From contig NZ_CP136520.1 in the NCBI RefSeq assembly GCF_032813545.1, positions 1,172,001 to 1,236,000 of the forward strand: a stretch of 64,000 bases of DNA, written 5' to 3'. Below, piece by piece: positions 45,356-54,781 of the stretch. A model generated the notes under the pieces. It worked only from the letters and a program-made list of their open reading frames with translations, had not been told where the DNA came from and did no database searches. Every line of letters begins with the position of its first letter. Position 1 is the first letter of the stretch. The position numbers and the translations under genes were made by a program. The DNA comes from Nodosilinea sp. E11. Its GTDB lineage: Bacteria > Cyanobacteriota > Cyanobacteriia > Phormidesmidales > Phormidesmidaceae.

Positions 45356-46018
45356 ATGGTTTCTGTTGCCGATTTGCTCACTGATGGCCGGTTACCCGGC
45401 AACTACTTTGCTCAAGATCTCTACGTGCGGGGGTCAACAGAGCTAGGATTACTGGAAAACCGCCGTGGCGATCGCCTGCTGGCCATTCCTAACCCACTAT
45501 TACAAGCGATTTACTCTGGACTAGAAAAAGAAACCGGCCAGGCATCAGGGTTAGTGCTCTATAACTGTGGCCGCTGGTGGGGCAAAAACTTTTACGCTCG
45601 CTTTTGTGAAGAGCTGTCTGACTACTACAAGCAACCTTTAGCTAGCCTGTCGATGGCTGAATTTTTGCAGTCGCTTCAGCAGTGCTGGAAAACCCACGGC
45701 TGGGGACAGATTCACCTCGATATCACCTATCGCGATCGCGGTTTTTTAGGCGTAGAAATTTGGCATTCTCCCTTCACGGCAGCCGCTCCCCAGGGCCAAA
45801 AACCCTCCGGCGATCTAGAGCGCGGCATTGTTGAAATTTTCTTTACCCAGCTCACCGGGCGTGAGCTCCGCTGCATGCAGACCAGTTGCACCACCAAAGG
45901 CGACGACTGCAACCGCTTCATTTTGGGTTTAGAAAAGCGGCTCCAACCCGTAGGAGCTATGGTAGCCAACGGCCAGGCCCACCAAGCGATTATGCAAACC
46001 CTCATGCAGCAGGGGTAA
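45356..46018 (+). CDS. V4R domain protein 2 (Slr0147-like), Pap-like cluster gene 5
   Basis: This 220-residue V4R protein is homologous to gene 2, with the conserved Cys trio C173, C178 and C185 in CMQTSCTTKGDDC of the V4R domain. The spacing C-x4-C matches the other V4R protein exactly and the next Cys is one residue closer. GAAGGA precedes the ATG at 45356. The stop is seven bases before the GTG start of the kinase, so the pair is likely cotranslated. V4R proteins can bind hydrophobic ligands or metals, and a pigment or lipid ligand is possible. Confidence 0.78.
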   Translation: MVSVADLLTDGRLPGNYFAQDLYVRGSTELGLLENRRGDRLLAIPNPLLQAIYSGLEKETGQASGLVLYNCGRWWGKNFYARFCEELSDYYKQPLASLSMAEFLQSLQQCWKTHGWGQIHLDITYRDRGFLGVEIWHSPFTAAAPQGQKPSGDLERGIVEIFFTQLTGRELRCMQTSCTTKGDDCNRFILGLEKRLQPVGAMVANGQAHQAIMQTLMQQG

Positions 46019-46025
46019 CCGAACG

Positions 46026-47855
46026 GTGGCCCTAACCCGGCAGATTCGACGATCACAGTATTACACCCTGGGACTGGTGGGGCATGGGCAGTTTGGCCGA
46101 GTCTACTGCGCCATTCACCGCAAAACTGGGGAACTCATGGCCATTAAGGATCTCCACAAAGATCGCTTTCCCACCCACAAGTTTTTGCGGGAGCTGCGCT
46201 TTCTAATTAGCCTAGAGCACCCAAGTATTGTTACCTGTCACGCCCTGGAGCATTCCATCAGTGGTCGGCAGCTCGTGCTTGACTACTGCGAAGGGGGCAC
46301 GCTGCGATCGCTGCTCGACAGTGACACCATCCTGACCGTGCAGGAGGTGCTGGGATTTGTGCTAGATATACTGGCGGCCCTAGACTGTGCCCACCGGCAG
46401 GGCATTGTGCACTGCGATATCAAACCCGAAAACATTCTCATGGAGCTGACCCCCGGCGGTTGGGTGGCGCGGGTGTCTGACCTAGGCATTGCTCGTCTGA
46501 GTCAAGAGGCAAAACAGGCTGATATGGGGCATACAGGATCACCTGCCTATATGGCTCCGGAGCGGTTTTATAATCAGCACCCGCCCGCTGCCGACCTCTA
46601 CGCCGTAGGGATTATTTTATACGAGTTGCTACTAGATCAGCGGCCCTTCTCAGGCACTCCGATGGAGCTGATGGTGGCCCATCTGAACCGGCCCCCCATC
46701 CTGCCTACCCATTTGCCAGATCCGTTAGGCAGGGTGATTTATAAGGCCCTGCAAAAACTGTTAGCCAAGCGCTACGCCACCGCTAGCGAAATGCGCACTG
46801 AACTGATGGCGGTATACCAAACCTATCAAGCTCAGGGAGCACTCACCCAGCCCGCCTGCCTAAAGCAATTGCCTGAGATCGATCTGGCCCCTGATCTAGC
46901 CTCGGTGACGTTACCCCACCCTACGACCGTCATGGGGCTAGTGCCAATGCCTCACCAGGGCCATTTGCTAGTGACCTGTAGCCAGCAGATGGTCTGGTTT
47001 TATCACTGGCCCCAGGACGGGGGTATCAGTGCTCCCAATGACAGCCAAGGCTTTGCCCTGCCGGCCCCGGTACAAAGTTTTTTACCCACTCCCCAGGGGG
47101 GCATACTGGTGACGACAGAGTCTGTGCACCTGCTGTCAACAACCCACGGGTTAGGCTGCATTGCTAAGGATACGATTGCTGAAGGAGTGGCGATTTCACC
47201 CGACGGGCGCTGGTTTGCCACAGCTTCAAGGCTTGACCAAGCGACATTTAGCGTGGCTGTGCGCCAGCTCACCATGCCGCTAGAGCATGAGGTCAAGATA
47301 TCGGCTCCGCTCGCTGTAATGATTCCGGCTGAACCAGGCGATCGCTTGGTTACCCTACTGACCGTGGACACCCGTCACGCAGTGCTGGTGGTGCGTCGGG
47401 GCAGCCGTACGCTGTTCCACGCAGTCACTCGCCGAGGCCACTATCTAGGGGCCATTGTGGCCTCGCTGCCCATTTATAACTTGACACCTACCCGCTCTCC
47501 CTACCGCTATCTAGCGCTAGAAGAGAACTGCCCCAGTGCGGTACTGATTGTCGACTTGAAACCCTTTAAAATTCTGCGTCACCGAGTTGATATTGTTCCT
47601 GACTGGCTGTTTGAAACTGCGGTGGGCTACGGCCTATTGAGTCAAGACGGCAAGTTCTCGTTGATCAACGATGAGGGGCGCATATTGAATCGGATGGCCG
47701 GGCTGCCGCGACCTGAGATGATGGTGACCTGGGGGCCTAAGGCAGGAGTTGGGAGGCCTTTGCCAACCCAGTACCTATGGGGCATGAATGAGGGCGATCG
47801 CAGCCGTATTTACAGCGTTGGCCTGACCGACTTGGCTCCCGATGTTTTGTTCTAG
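46026..47855 (+). CDS. Serine/threonine protein kinase (SpkG-like), Pap-like cluster gene 6
   Basis: This 609-residue protein has a Hanks-type kinase domain (about 12-265). The Gly loop is GHGQFG (19-24), the ATP lysine K41 in MAIKDL, the helix-C Glu E56, the catalytic HCDIKPEN (129-136), DLG (152-154) and APE (177-179). All needed residues are present, with HCD instead of HRD. The remaining ~300 residues lack a membrane helix and look beta-propeller-like. In Synechocystis the operon ends with SpkG (slr0152), so this is the probable counterpart. GTG is the only sensible start. Confidence 0.82.
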   Translation: MALTRQIRRSQYYTLGLVGHGQFGRVYCAIHRKTGELMAIKDLHKDRFPTHKFLRELRFLISLEHPSIVTCHALEHSISGRQLVLDYCEGGTLRSLLDSDTILTVQEVLGFVLDILAALDCAHRQGIVHCDIKPENILMELTPGGWVARVSDLGIARLSQEAKQADMGHTGSPAYMAPERFYNQHPPAADLYAVGIILYELLLDQRPFSGTPMELMVAHLNRPPILPTHLPDPLGRVIYKALQKLLAKRYATASEMRTELMAVYQTYQAQGALTQPACLKQLPEIDLAPDLASVTLPHPTTVMGLVPMPHQGHLLVTCSQQMVWFYHWPQDGGISAPNDSQGFALPAPVQSFLPTPQGGILVTTESVHLLSTTHGLGCIAKDTIAEGVAISPDGRWFATASRLDQATFSVAVRQLTMPLEHEVKISAPLAVMIPAEPGDRLVTLLTVDTRHAVLVVRRGSRTLFHAVTRRGHYLGAIVASLPIYNLTPTRSPYRYLALEENCPSAVLIVDLKPFKILRHRVDIVPDWLFETAVGYGLLSQDGKFSLINDEGRILNRMAGLPRPEMMVTWGPKAGVGRPLPTQYLWGMNEGDRSRIYSVGLTDLAPDVLF

Positions 47856-48007
47856 CTTTGGTGTCCCGCAAGCTACGCATTGGGCCCAATCAACCGTGGA
47901 CGCCCTCATCTACCGGGTGCTCAAGCTGGTGGCCTGCGCTGCCCATGGGCCTGGTGCTAGCCCCATGGGCTTTTCTAGGCATAGCCCCTAGGCCTCCGCG
48001 ACGAACC

Positions 48008-49624
48008 TTAGAGCTCGCGGCTCAGGGATGGTGGCCTGATGGTTTCTGCCTCAAACACCTCAGGAATACCGCCATTGAGCACCGTAATTACCTGGGGCGG
48101 AGTTGCATCGGGGGGATATACCAGGTCAATTTCCAGGTCTTGGCGAGCTTCGGCAGGAATATTTAGCCGCAGCAAGGCCTCGGCCTCCTGACCCCGTCGC
48201 TGCACCAGGTGGACGTAGTGAGTGCGCTCTAGGCCCATCTGATTTTTAAACTTCAGCCGCACGGTGCCCCGAAAGAAAATCCTGTCTTCAGGAGGACGAC
48301 GAAACCGCAGCCCCGAAGCCAGATCTTCGTCTCGCATGGGTGTTTGAAACTTTAGCGTAATGGCCTGCTCAGTCCCCCGGTTGTTGTATAGCGGCAGTTT
48401 AAGGTTATAGCGCACGCCGTAGTTGCCGTGGGCGCGGTAGGCAGTGTCGGGGTAGCGAGCGACCATGGGTGCGCTCTGAATTTGTCCCGTGCCAAAGGTA
48501 TTGCGATCGACAGAGCTAATCACGTAGGAAAAGGCGTTGCCCGGTGCCGGAATAGTCAGCACATCGGCATCAGACGAATCGGTGAGGGTAGCCCTCCAGC
48601 TCGACCCCTTGGCGACCCCAGCCACTCGCCCGTAGTAAAAGCGGCCGAAGCGATGGGTCTCAGGATCTGAGGGCGGAATATCACGAGGCCCAGCTAGGTT
48701 CCCCTGCTTTAGCACCTGGAGCCAGTCTTGGAGAGAGGGCACCCGCTCATTGCCGTTGGGCAGCAGGTCAGCATAGCGGGCTAGGCTAGCCACATGGACA
48801 GGGCCACTGCTGGAGAGATACATCATAGCCGTGCGACCATTGCTGGGAATGGGGCGCGGGGCGACTGGCCGGGGTGGAACAGTACCATTTTCGCCAGTTT
48901 CTACGTTGATTTGGGCATCAGCGGCGGTGAGGGTAACGGGACGCACTGGCGGTTTAGGAATGACACCGCCCTGGGGGTGACTGCCATTGACGGGCACCGT
49001 CAGCTGGCGCAGGGGAATAGGGGTGTTCATCAGCACCTGCACATGGCCAGGCGGAATGGTAATTCGGTTGGGCCAGTGGGGTTGGTTGGCACCGCGCAAA
49101 ATATCGGTGGTGGTACGGCTGCCAGGGCCAGCAAAAACGTTACCGTTGCTGCTCAGTCGAGCATCGGGCAAGTTGATAAAGGGAGCCTCTTGGCTGAGGT
49201 AGCTCACCCCTTGGTGAATGGTGACATCTACAGGTTCGCTGCCGGGGTTATAGACTACGACTCCTAAGAACAGCGTGCGCCGATCGTCGGGGTTGACGCC
49301 GCGGGCAATGTGATGGGCGAAGATATCAAAGCGACCATTAAATGCGTAGTCGAGATGAGCATTGGGGGAGGCCATGCCATCTTTGGGAAATGTGGATAGC
49401 AGAATGCCATTCTGCTGGACCACCTCAGGGCTGTTGCTGTTAAAGACGGGAATGTCATCAAGGCTGCCGGGAAGCGGACGGACTTCCTGGTAACGGATGA
49501 CTTCCGCATAGGTCCCATCGCGGGGAATAACCACCGTTTTAGCCTCGGTGGGAGGGGGAGCTTCACCCTGGGGCAGTTGAGCAAACAGCGAAGAAAGGGT
49601 GATAGCGGCTAACGCACTCAGCAT
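48008..49624 (-). CDS. DUF3370 domain-containing secreted protein
   Basis: This 538-residue protein has a short N-terminal signal peptide (MLSALAAITLSSLFA, cleavage near residue 15-18). A long beta-rich domain of the DUF3370 type then starts around VIPRDGTYAEVIRYQEVRPL. Members are cyanobacteria-specific, exported and of unknown function. The start ATG lies 309 bp downstream of the metalloprotease gene on the same strand. Adjacent exported proteins could work together outside the cell, but this is only proximity. Confidence 0.75.
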   Translation of the reverse strand: MLSALAAITLSSLFAQLPQGEAPPPTEAKTVVIPRDGTYAEVIRYQEVRPLPGSLDDIPVFNSNSPEVVQQNGILLSTFPKDGMASPNAHLDYAFNGRFDIFAHHIARGVNPDDRRTLFLGVVVYNPGSEPVDVTIHQGVSYLSQEAPFINLPDARLSSNGNVFAGPGSRTTTDILRGANQPHWPNRITIPPGHVQVLMNTPIPLRQLTVPVNGSHPQGGVIPKPPVRPVTLTAADAQINVETGENGTVPPRPVAPRPIPSNGRTAMMYLSSSGPVHVASLARYADLLPNGNERVPSLQDWLQVLKQGNLAGPRDIPPSDPETHRFGRFYYGRVAGVAKGSSWRATLTDSSDADVLTIPAPGNAFSYVISSVDRNTFGTGQIQSAPMVARYPDTAYRAHGNYGVRYNLKLPLYNNRGTEQAITLKFQTPMRDEDLASGLRFRRPPEDRIFFRGTVRLKFKNQMGLERTHYVHLVQRRGQEAEALLRLNIPAEARQDLEIDLVYPPDATPPQVITVLNGGIPEVFEAETIRPPSLSREL

Positions 49625-49933
49625 GGATAACCCGTGGAACGACCAAAATACTCACGTGAATTCAGTGTGCCCAGGTAAAACAAGCCTGAAGCAGTAGAGT
49701 AGATGAGACCCTCGTAACGAGCAGTCTTTGGCATAACGGCTCAGTTTACAACACCTCTAGAATGACAGGCTAGAGAGACCAGCAAATACCCGATATGACA
49801 GAACGGCTCTCCTAGCTTTCCGTGAGGATAACTGACTTTCAGATCAGCCCGATCCACAATAGCACCTTGGAGGACAGGGTATTTCGTCCCGTTTTGGGGG
49901 AAATCATTGAATCTTTATAGATTTGCCCCAACT
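49625..49933. other. Intergenic region between metalloprotease and DUF3370 gene
   Basis: These 309 bp separate the metalloprotease stop from the DUF3370 start, both on the minus strand. Its promoter is expected here. I see no gene, repeat family or T-run terminator. Confidence 0.45.
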
Positions 49934-52840
49934 TTATTGTCCCCGTAGAGGAGCATCGAGCACCTTGGCAATGCGATCGCCCACGTCGTCTAAGTAGGCC
50001 ATTGTCGCAGTGTCGAGGTGACGGCCCTGGCGATTGACATAGCGGGCGATCGCGCCTTGCAGTTGGCGCAGCTGGTAGCGGGCCAACACTCGCGCTTCTT
50101 CAGGCGCACCAAAGGTAAACTCCTGGGCGACAAATCCCAACAGGTCGGTCACCCCTTCCCCCGAGCCGTGGTTGCGCAGTACCAGGCTCGTGAGGGTATT
50201 GAGGTGGTGTCGCTGTAGCCCCTGTCGCAGGGTTGAGATGGGCTTAGGGTCTGTGGGTGGGGTTAGCACCTCAGCCCAGATCGACTGACCCACCGTGTCG
50301 AACAGTTCGGCCAGAGTAAAGCTATCGGACGCCCCGCGTTGATTAAACTCACTGTCGCGCAGACGCAGCAAGCGGTAACCGTCGAGCAAGTTGGTCAGGG
50401 TAAAGGCCTGGGTGAACAAAATCCGATCGAAAATCGGGTAGTCGATGCGATCGACGAAGGGGTTTTGCCCCCAGTGCAGCCAGCGATTGGGGGCCAATCG
50501 ATTGACTAATTCTGGCGATAGGGTCAGGGCATCGGGGGCAAACACCTGCTGGTTAAGTACCGCCAAGGCGCGCCGTTGATCGGTGGCCGCCACCGGGGCA
50601 AAGGCCGCCTGTCCGCGAGAACTCCAGGGGTCGGTGCGGTTAAAGTACTGCCCACCAATGTAGTTGGCGATCGTGTTTGTTTGCGTATCGTAGTGAAAAA
50701 AGACCAGATCTACCCGCTGCCGTAGCTGACTATAGCCCTCGCCAGGGTCAACCGAAAACCAGTCGAGCCGATCCCAAATCGCTTTAGCGATCGCCATTTG
50801 GCCTTCGGCGTAGCTCAGCGGGTCATTGCTCAGGTCCCAGGCATTGGCCCTGGGGTCAAGCAGGGCATAGGCGTCTTCATCGGGGGCATAGGCCAGTTCG
50901 GGGGCACCAGACCGATTAGCGATCGCCTGCAATTCTTGTCGCGCCGTCATGCGATCGGTAACAGGACGATACCCATACTCAATGGCCCACCGATCGTAGG
51001 GGCCTAGCTGGGTGGGAAAGTAGTCGCCCTGGGGTTGCTCGGGCGGGGCTAGGTTAGGGGGGAGGTAGTCCATCACCGAGCTGGCCATGCCCTGGGCTTG
51101 AGTCGTCGTCGGGTCATTGAGGTCAGCTGGCGACAGCAGAGTGCTGCCTACAAAGTTGTGCCGTAGACCCAGTACGTGCCCAACCTCATGGGCTGTTAGC
51201 ACTCGCAGGTACTGCTGAATGTAGTCGGCCTTGGCGTCACGGGTAGAGAAGGGCGGTGCCAGGCTGGTGATTGCCAGGTTGCCAAAGGCATTGACTTGGG
51301 AAGACCGCACACCGGCACAGTAGTCGACCGCATCTAGACGTTGGAGGACCGAGCCCGATCTGCCGGGGCCCGATCTGCCGGACTCGAATCTACCGGGGAT
51401 AGCCCTGGCACTCAGCCGCGCCATTAATCGATCGCTCAGGGGATGCCCGCAGGGGGTAAGTTGCTCTACTGCTGTGAGTCCCCCTGACACCAGGGTGTCG
51501 TACTCTTGGCTCAGGTTACTGACAACGCTGGCATCGAGCACCACATCGGCATCGAGAATTTCGCCCGTCAGCGGGTTGACCCGCGATGGCCCCAGACCAC
51601 TGGCCCAGGGGTATAGCGAATCGGACCAGCGAATTACGTTGTAGCGCACATCGGCGGGGTCCCAGTCAGCCTGATTGGGCATTTGACGCACTTCGATCGC
51701 ATCGGTAAATCCGGCCTGTTCAAAGGCAGCATTCCACCAGTCAACACCGTCGCGAATCGCGGCTCGATACTCCTGGGGAGTAGTATTCTCAATCCAAAAG
51801 ACCAGGGGTTGCTTGGGAGGAGAAAGGGCCGCAGTGGGATCTTGTTTTTCTAGGTGCCAGCGGTGAATAAAGCGCACAAAGGGGTCTGAGATGCCCGGTC
51901 GGCTGGGGGCGCGGTAGGCGGTGAGAAAGTAGCCCACGCGATCGTCGGCAGAACGGGGCAGAAAAGTGGGGTGATTGGGGATGGCCGACAGACTGTAGCG
52001 CACCCGCAGATTAAACCCTCGGCTATCGGGAATGCTAGTTAACCCGAAGGAAAAGGGCGATGCCGACCCGGCCCCACCCGAGAACCCCAACACCGCCTCT
52101 AGCTCCACATTCTCGGGAAAGGCCTGCACTGGCCCCATGTAAGAGGCATCGCCACTGATGGTATAGCTGCCTAGCACCCAGGGAAACTGACCCGAGAGGT
52201 TTGCTGGATCACGGCTGATCAAAAAGTCTTTAAGGTCAATTAAAATTTCGCCTGTGTCGGCATGAATGGCCTGGATTGGTAGGGTAGTCAGCACCGAGTC
52301 ACCAAAAGATTCTCGCAGCAGCTGTTGGGCCTGGGGCTGAGGATTGCGAACGTAGAGGTTGGGAACCGCCACCTGAAGCCGGTTGTCAGGAATTTGGCGA
52401 AACTGAATCATCAAGTCGTTGACGGGCCACCCCCGAAACAGGCCTAGCTCTCCCAACCCCGACTCTAGGTTGGCCATGAACAATAGATTTTGGTTGAGCT
52501 GGTTAGGGTTTATGCCCATCAGGGCGCGGTTGCGCTGATGGTCGTGATACAGCGTGAACAGGCCACGGGAAACTGTCAGGCCCTTAACCACCTCTTCAAA
52601 CGATTTAAGACTGCTGGCGTCTGGGGGGGCGATCGCCTCAGATAGGGTGGTTTCGGGGTTAGAGTTGCCCGCAGCAGGCCCGTCGGCCTGAGCATAGAGG
52701 GCTGGAAAAGCACTATCAGGTGATAGGGTAGCGTCACTGGCTATTACCCGATTGCCGTGGCCTAGGGAGAGAGCGGCGGCGATCGCCAGCCCCCAGAGAA
52801 ATATCAGTCCTAGTCGCCCACTTAGCTTCACTAACTGCAC
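49934..52840 (-). CDS. Secreted zinc-dependent metalloprotease (DUF5117/DUF4953 type)
   Basis: This 968-residue exported protease has a signal peptide (LGLIFLWGLAIAAALSLG). The metzincin zinc motif HEVGHVLGLRH lies near residue 551, where three His and the catalytic Glu are complete. Nearby regions read ITSLAPPFSTRD and SSVMDYLPPN, the latter giving the Met-turn. It fits the large bacterial zinc metalloproteases (DUF5117/DUF4953) with a C-terminal helical domain. A Gly/Arg/Ser low-complexity insert at 51353-51397 is tandemly repeated. The start is GTG at 52840, or GTG at 52831 which sits better behind GAGGG. Confidence 0.85.
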   Translation of the reverse strand: MQLVKLSGRLGLIFLWGLAIAAALSLGHGNRVIASDATLSPDSAFPALYAQADGPAAGNSNPETTLSEAIAPPDASSLKSFEEVVKGLTVSRGLFTLYHDHQRNRALMGINPNQLNQNLLFMANLESGLGELGLFRGWPVNDLMIQFRQIPDNRLQVAVPNLYVRNPQPQAQQLLRESFGDSVLTTLPIQAIHADTGEILIDLKDFLISRDPANLSGQFPWVLGSYTISGDASYMGPVQAFPENVELEAVLGFSGGAGSASPFSFGLTSIPDSRGFNLRVRYSLSAIPNHPTFLPRSADDRVGYFLTAYRAPSRPGISDPFVRFIHRWHLEKQDPTAALSPPKQPLVFWIENTTPQEYRAAIRDGVDWWNAAFEQAGFTDAIEVRQMPNQADWDPADVRYNVIRWSDSLYPWASGLGPSRVNPLTGEILDADVVLDASVVSNLSQEYDTLVSGGLTAVEQLTPCGHPLSDRLMARLSARAIPGRFESGRSGPGRSGSVLQRLDAVDYCAGVRSSQVNAFGNLAITSLAPPFSTRDAKADYIQQYLRVLTAHEVGHVLGLRHNFVGSTLLSPADLNDPTTTQAQGMASSVMDYLPPNLAPPEQPQGDYFPTQLGPYDRWAIEYGYRPVTDRMTARQELQAIANRSGAPELAYAPDEDAYALLDPRANAWDLSNDPLSYAEGQMAIAKAIWDRLDWFSVDPGEGYSQLRQRVDLVFFHYDTQTNTIANYIGGQYFNRTDPWSSRGQAAFAPVAATDQRRALAVLNQQVFAPDALTLSPELVNRLAPNRWLHWGQNPFVDRIDYPIFDRILFTQAFTLTNLLDGYRLLRLRDSEFNQRGASDSFTLAELFDTVGQSIWAEVLTPPTDPKPISTLRQGLQRHHLNTLTSLVLRNHGSGEGVTDLLGFVAQEFTFGAPEEARVLARYQLRQLQGAIARYVNRQGRHLDTATMAYLDDVGDRIAKVLDAPLRGQ

Positions 52841-52878
52841 TCCCTCACCCCTAAGTTAGAGGTTTTTCGTGTTGTCAT

Positions 52879-53544
52879 ATGATAGACCTCATTTCTCCAT
52901 TTGCTGCCACCATGCCTGAGACTGCCACTGCCATCATTGCTCCACCTTTACCGACCGTTTGGCCCCAGTTTGGGCAGCCGTTGCAGTTAGGGGTGATGGC
53001 CTCGGGCAACGGTAGCAATTTAGAGGCGATCGCCCAGGCGATCCACCGGGGCGATCTGCACGCTGAAATTCGAGCAGTGATATACAACAACCCTGGGGCC
53101 AAGGTGGCCGATCGCGCCCGTCGACTGGGGCTTCCTACCGTGCTGCTCAACCATCGCCAGTACCCCAGCCGCGAAGCCCTAGATAAAGAGATTGTCGAGA
53201 CCCTACGGCGGCACGGAGTCGAGTGGGTGATTATGGCGGGCTGGATGCGCTGCGTTACCAGCGTGCTCATTGACGCCTTTCCCCGGCAAGTACTCAACAT
53301 TCACCCTAGCCTGCTGCCCAGCTTTCCAGGCCTTAGGGCAGTCGATCAAGCCCTGGCAGCGGGGGTAAAACTGGCGGGCTGCACAGTGCACCATGTGGAG
53401 CTAGCCGTGGATAGCGGCCCGGTGATTATGCAGGCGGCAGTGCCGGTGGAGCCAGATGACAGTACCGAGACTCTCCAGGCTCGGATTCAGCAGCAGGAGC
53501 ATGTGATCTATCCAGCGGCGATCGCCCTGGCGGCGATCGCCTAA
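52879..53544 (+). CDS. purN: Phosphoribosylglycinamide formyltransferase
   Basis: This 221-residue enzyme transfers a formyl group from 10-formyl-THF to GAR in purine synthesis. Motifs are LGVMASGNGSNLEAIAQAI (phosphate loop), VLNIHPSLLPSFPG with the catalytic His and Asn (N-x-HPS), and VELAVDSGPVI with the folate Asp. The N-terminal ~30 residues are an Ala/Thr/Pro-rich extension. Starts at ATG 52879 or ATG 52912 are both possible. It is divergent from the metalloprotease. Confidence 0.95.
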   Translation: MIDLISPFAATMPETATAIIAPPLPTVWPQFGQPLQLGVMASGNGSNLEAIAQAIHRGDLHAEIRAVIYNNPGAKVADRARRLGLPTVLLNHRQYPSREALDKEIVETLRRHGVEWVIMAGWMRCVTSVLIDAFPRQVLNIHPSLLPSFPGLRAVDQALAAGVKLAGCTVHHVELAVDSGPVIMQAAVPVEPDDSTETLQARIQQQEHVIYPAAIALAAIA

Positions 53545-53690
53545 GGTTTGCCGCAGAATGTACCCGCGCGGGTGACGGCAAGGGCCGGGCGGCCTGAGGA
53601 CAATGGGGACAACCCAACGGTAAGCGGCTCGGCCCCCATTGGCCGCCCACACCAGCGGGACATCCTATTACCTCCGGTAAGAAAAGCCCT

Positions 53691-54524
53691 ATGGAAATCA
53701 CAACCTTTGAGCTCCTTGTCAAACGTATTGCCCCACCCCCCGCAAACTCGACCCTCGCCCGACGGGTGATTCAGGGCTACTTTCTGACAATCTCGAATCT
53801 GGAAGACCGCGACTTGACCTACCAGCTCGAGTTCACCGTCAGCCGCCCCAACCCCGCTAACCCCAACCGCAATTTGCCAGGTAATGCAGTAGTTGCCTTT
53901 GACGTAGCCGGTGCCAACAGTTTCTTGGCCCTGACCCCAGTAATGCCCAGCCCAGTGACGCCAGTGTTTACCACTCGCTTTCGGGTGCCTGCCAAACAAA
54001 CGGCCTCCCTGCAACTGCTCCCTGACCTCTCAAAGCCAGGCCTGATCAATGAGGCCAACCCCGATATTGAAATTCGCGGTTACGTGCGCTTGAGCGTGCC
54101 GGCCCTGCGCCAGGGTGTGTTTTTGCGGCCCCAGGGCAATACCCCGGTCAAAGTACTGTTGAACCCTGAAATTCGCGGTACTTTCCTACCCAACACCTTC
54201 CCCGGCAGCGGCGGTGATTTTGACCAGATCAACTATCCGCTCCAGTTGGCCAGCGGCAAGGGGCTGAATGAAATTGCCCCAGACCCCGGTTCCTTCGTGA
54301 TTGACCCCATCTTTGTGGGCAATGTCGGGCTAGAACGGCCCGTACTGCCTGAGTTGACTAATCCACCAGCCATTGATCTGTCATTGCTCAGCCCAGCGGC
54401 CCGAGCCGAAGTGCTGGCCGAAACCCTGGCCCAGGTAGACCCCAGCCCTGAGAACCTCAGCACCGTGAGTGAGCTGCTCTCGCGGTTAGAAATTCCTATC
54501 CGCATGGAGTCAGTGAATCGATAA
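53691..54524 (+). CDS. Hypothetical protein, beta-rich, family unknown
   Basis: This 277-residue protein lacks a signal peptide or membrane helix. It is rich in Pro, Asn and Val with alternating hydrophobic residues (LVKRIAPPPANSTLARRVIQ). That suggests beta-sandwich folds in the first ~190 residues, followed by a helical, acidic tail (LSPAARAEVLAETLAQVDPS). I recognise no family. It stands alone between purN and the DUF1350 gene, and codon use matches its neighbours. Confidence 0.6.
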   Translation: MEITTFELLVKRIAPPPANSTLARRVIQGYFLTISNLEDRDLTYQLEFTVSRPNPANPNRNLPGNAVVAFDVAGANSFLALTPVMPSPVTPVFTTRFRVPAKQTASLQLLPDLSKPGLINEANPDIEIRGYVRLSVPALRQGVFLRPQGNTPVKVLLNPEIRGTFLPNTFPGSGGDFDQINYPLQLASGKGLNEIAPDPGSFVIDPIFVGNVGLERPVLPELTNPPAIDLSLLSPAARAEVLAETLAQVDPSPENLSTVSELLSRLEIPIRMESVNR

Positions 54525-54781
54525 TGCCGCTGCGGGTATGGGGCACCCAACCAAACATCGTTAGCGCCCCAATACCCGCAGCGCTCAAAAAAGCTAACAC
54601 CCAATCCGAGTTCCATACCCCCGATACCCAACCGGTCAACCTGTAGGGGCGTTGGCATAGCCTGGCCAGAGGCCTTACGGTGGTTCGCCCAGTGGCATCG
54701 GGGGTAGAGGATTCGGATTCAATATTAGCTATGGGCTCATGCCTGAGGTTGATTTAGCCTGCCTTAATCTCGAACATTGCT

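Noticed and set aside
47858-48166. 102-codon plus frame after the kinase
   Set aside because: It overlaps the DUF3370 gene end on the other strand, has no family residues and no clear ribosome site.
51353-51397. CRISPR-like short repeats in the metalloprotease gene
   Set aside because: The repeats are adjacent 15-bp units without spacers and read in frame, so this is a coding tandem repeat and not a CRISPR array.
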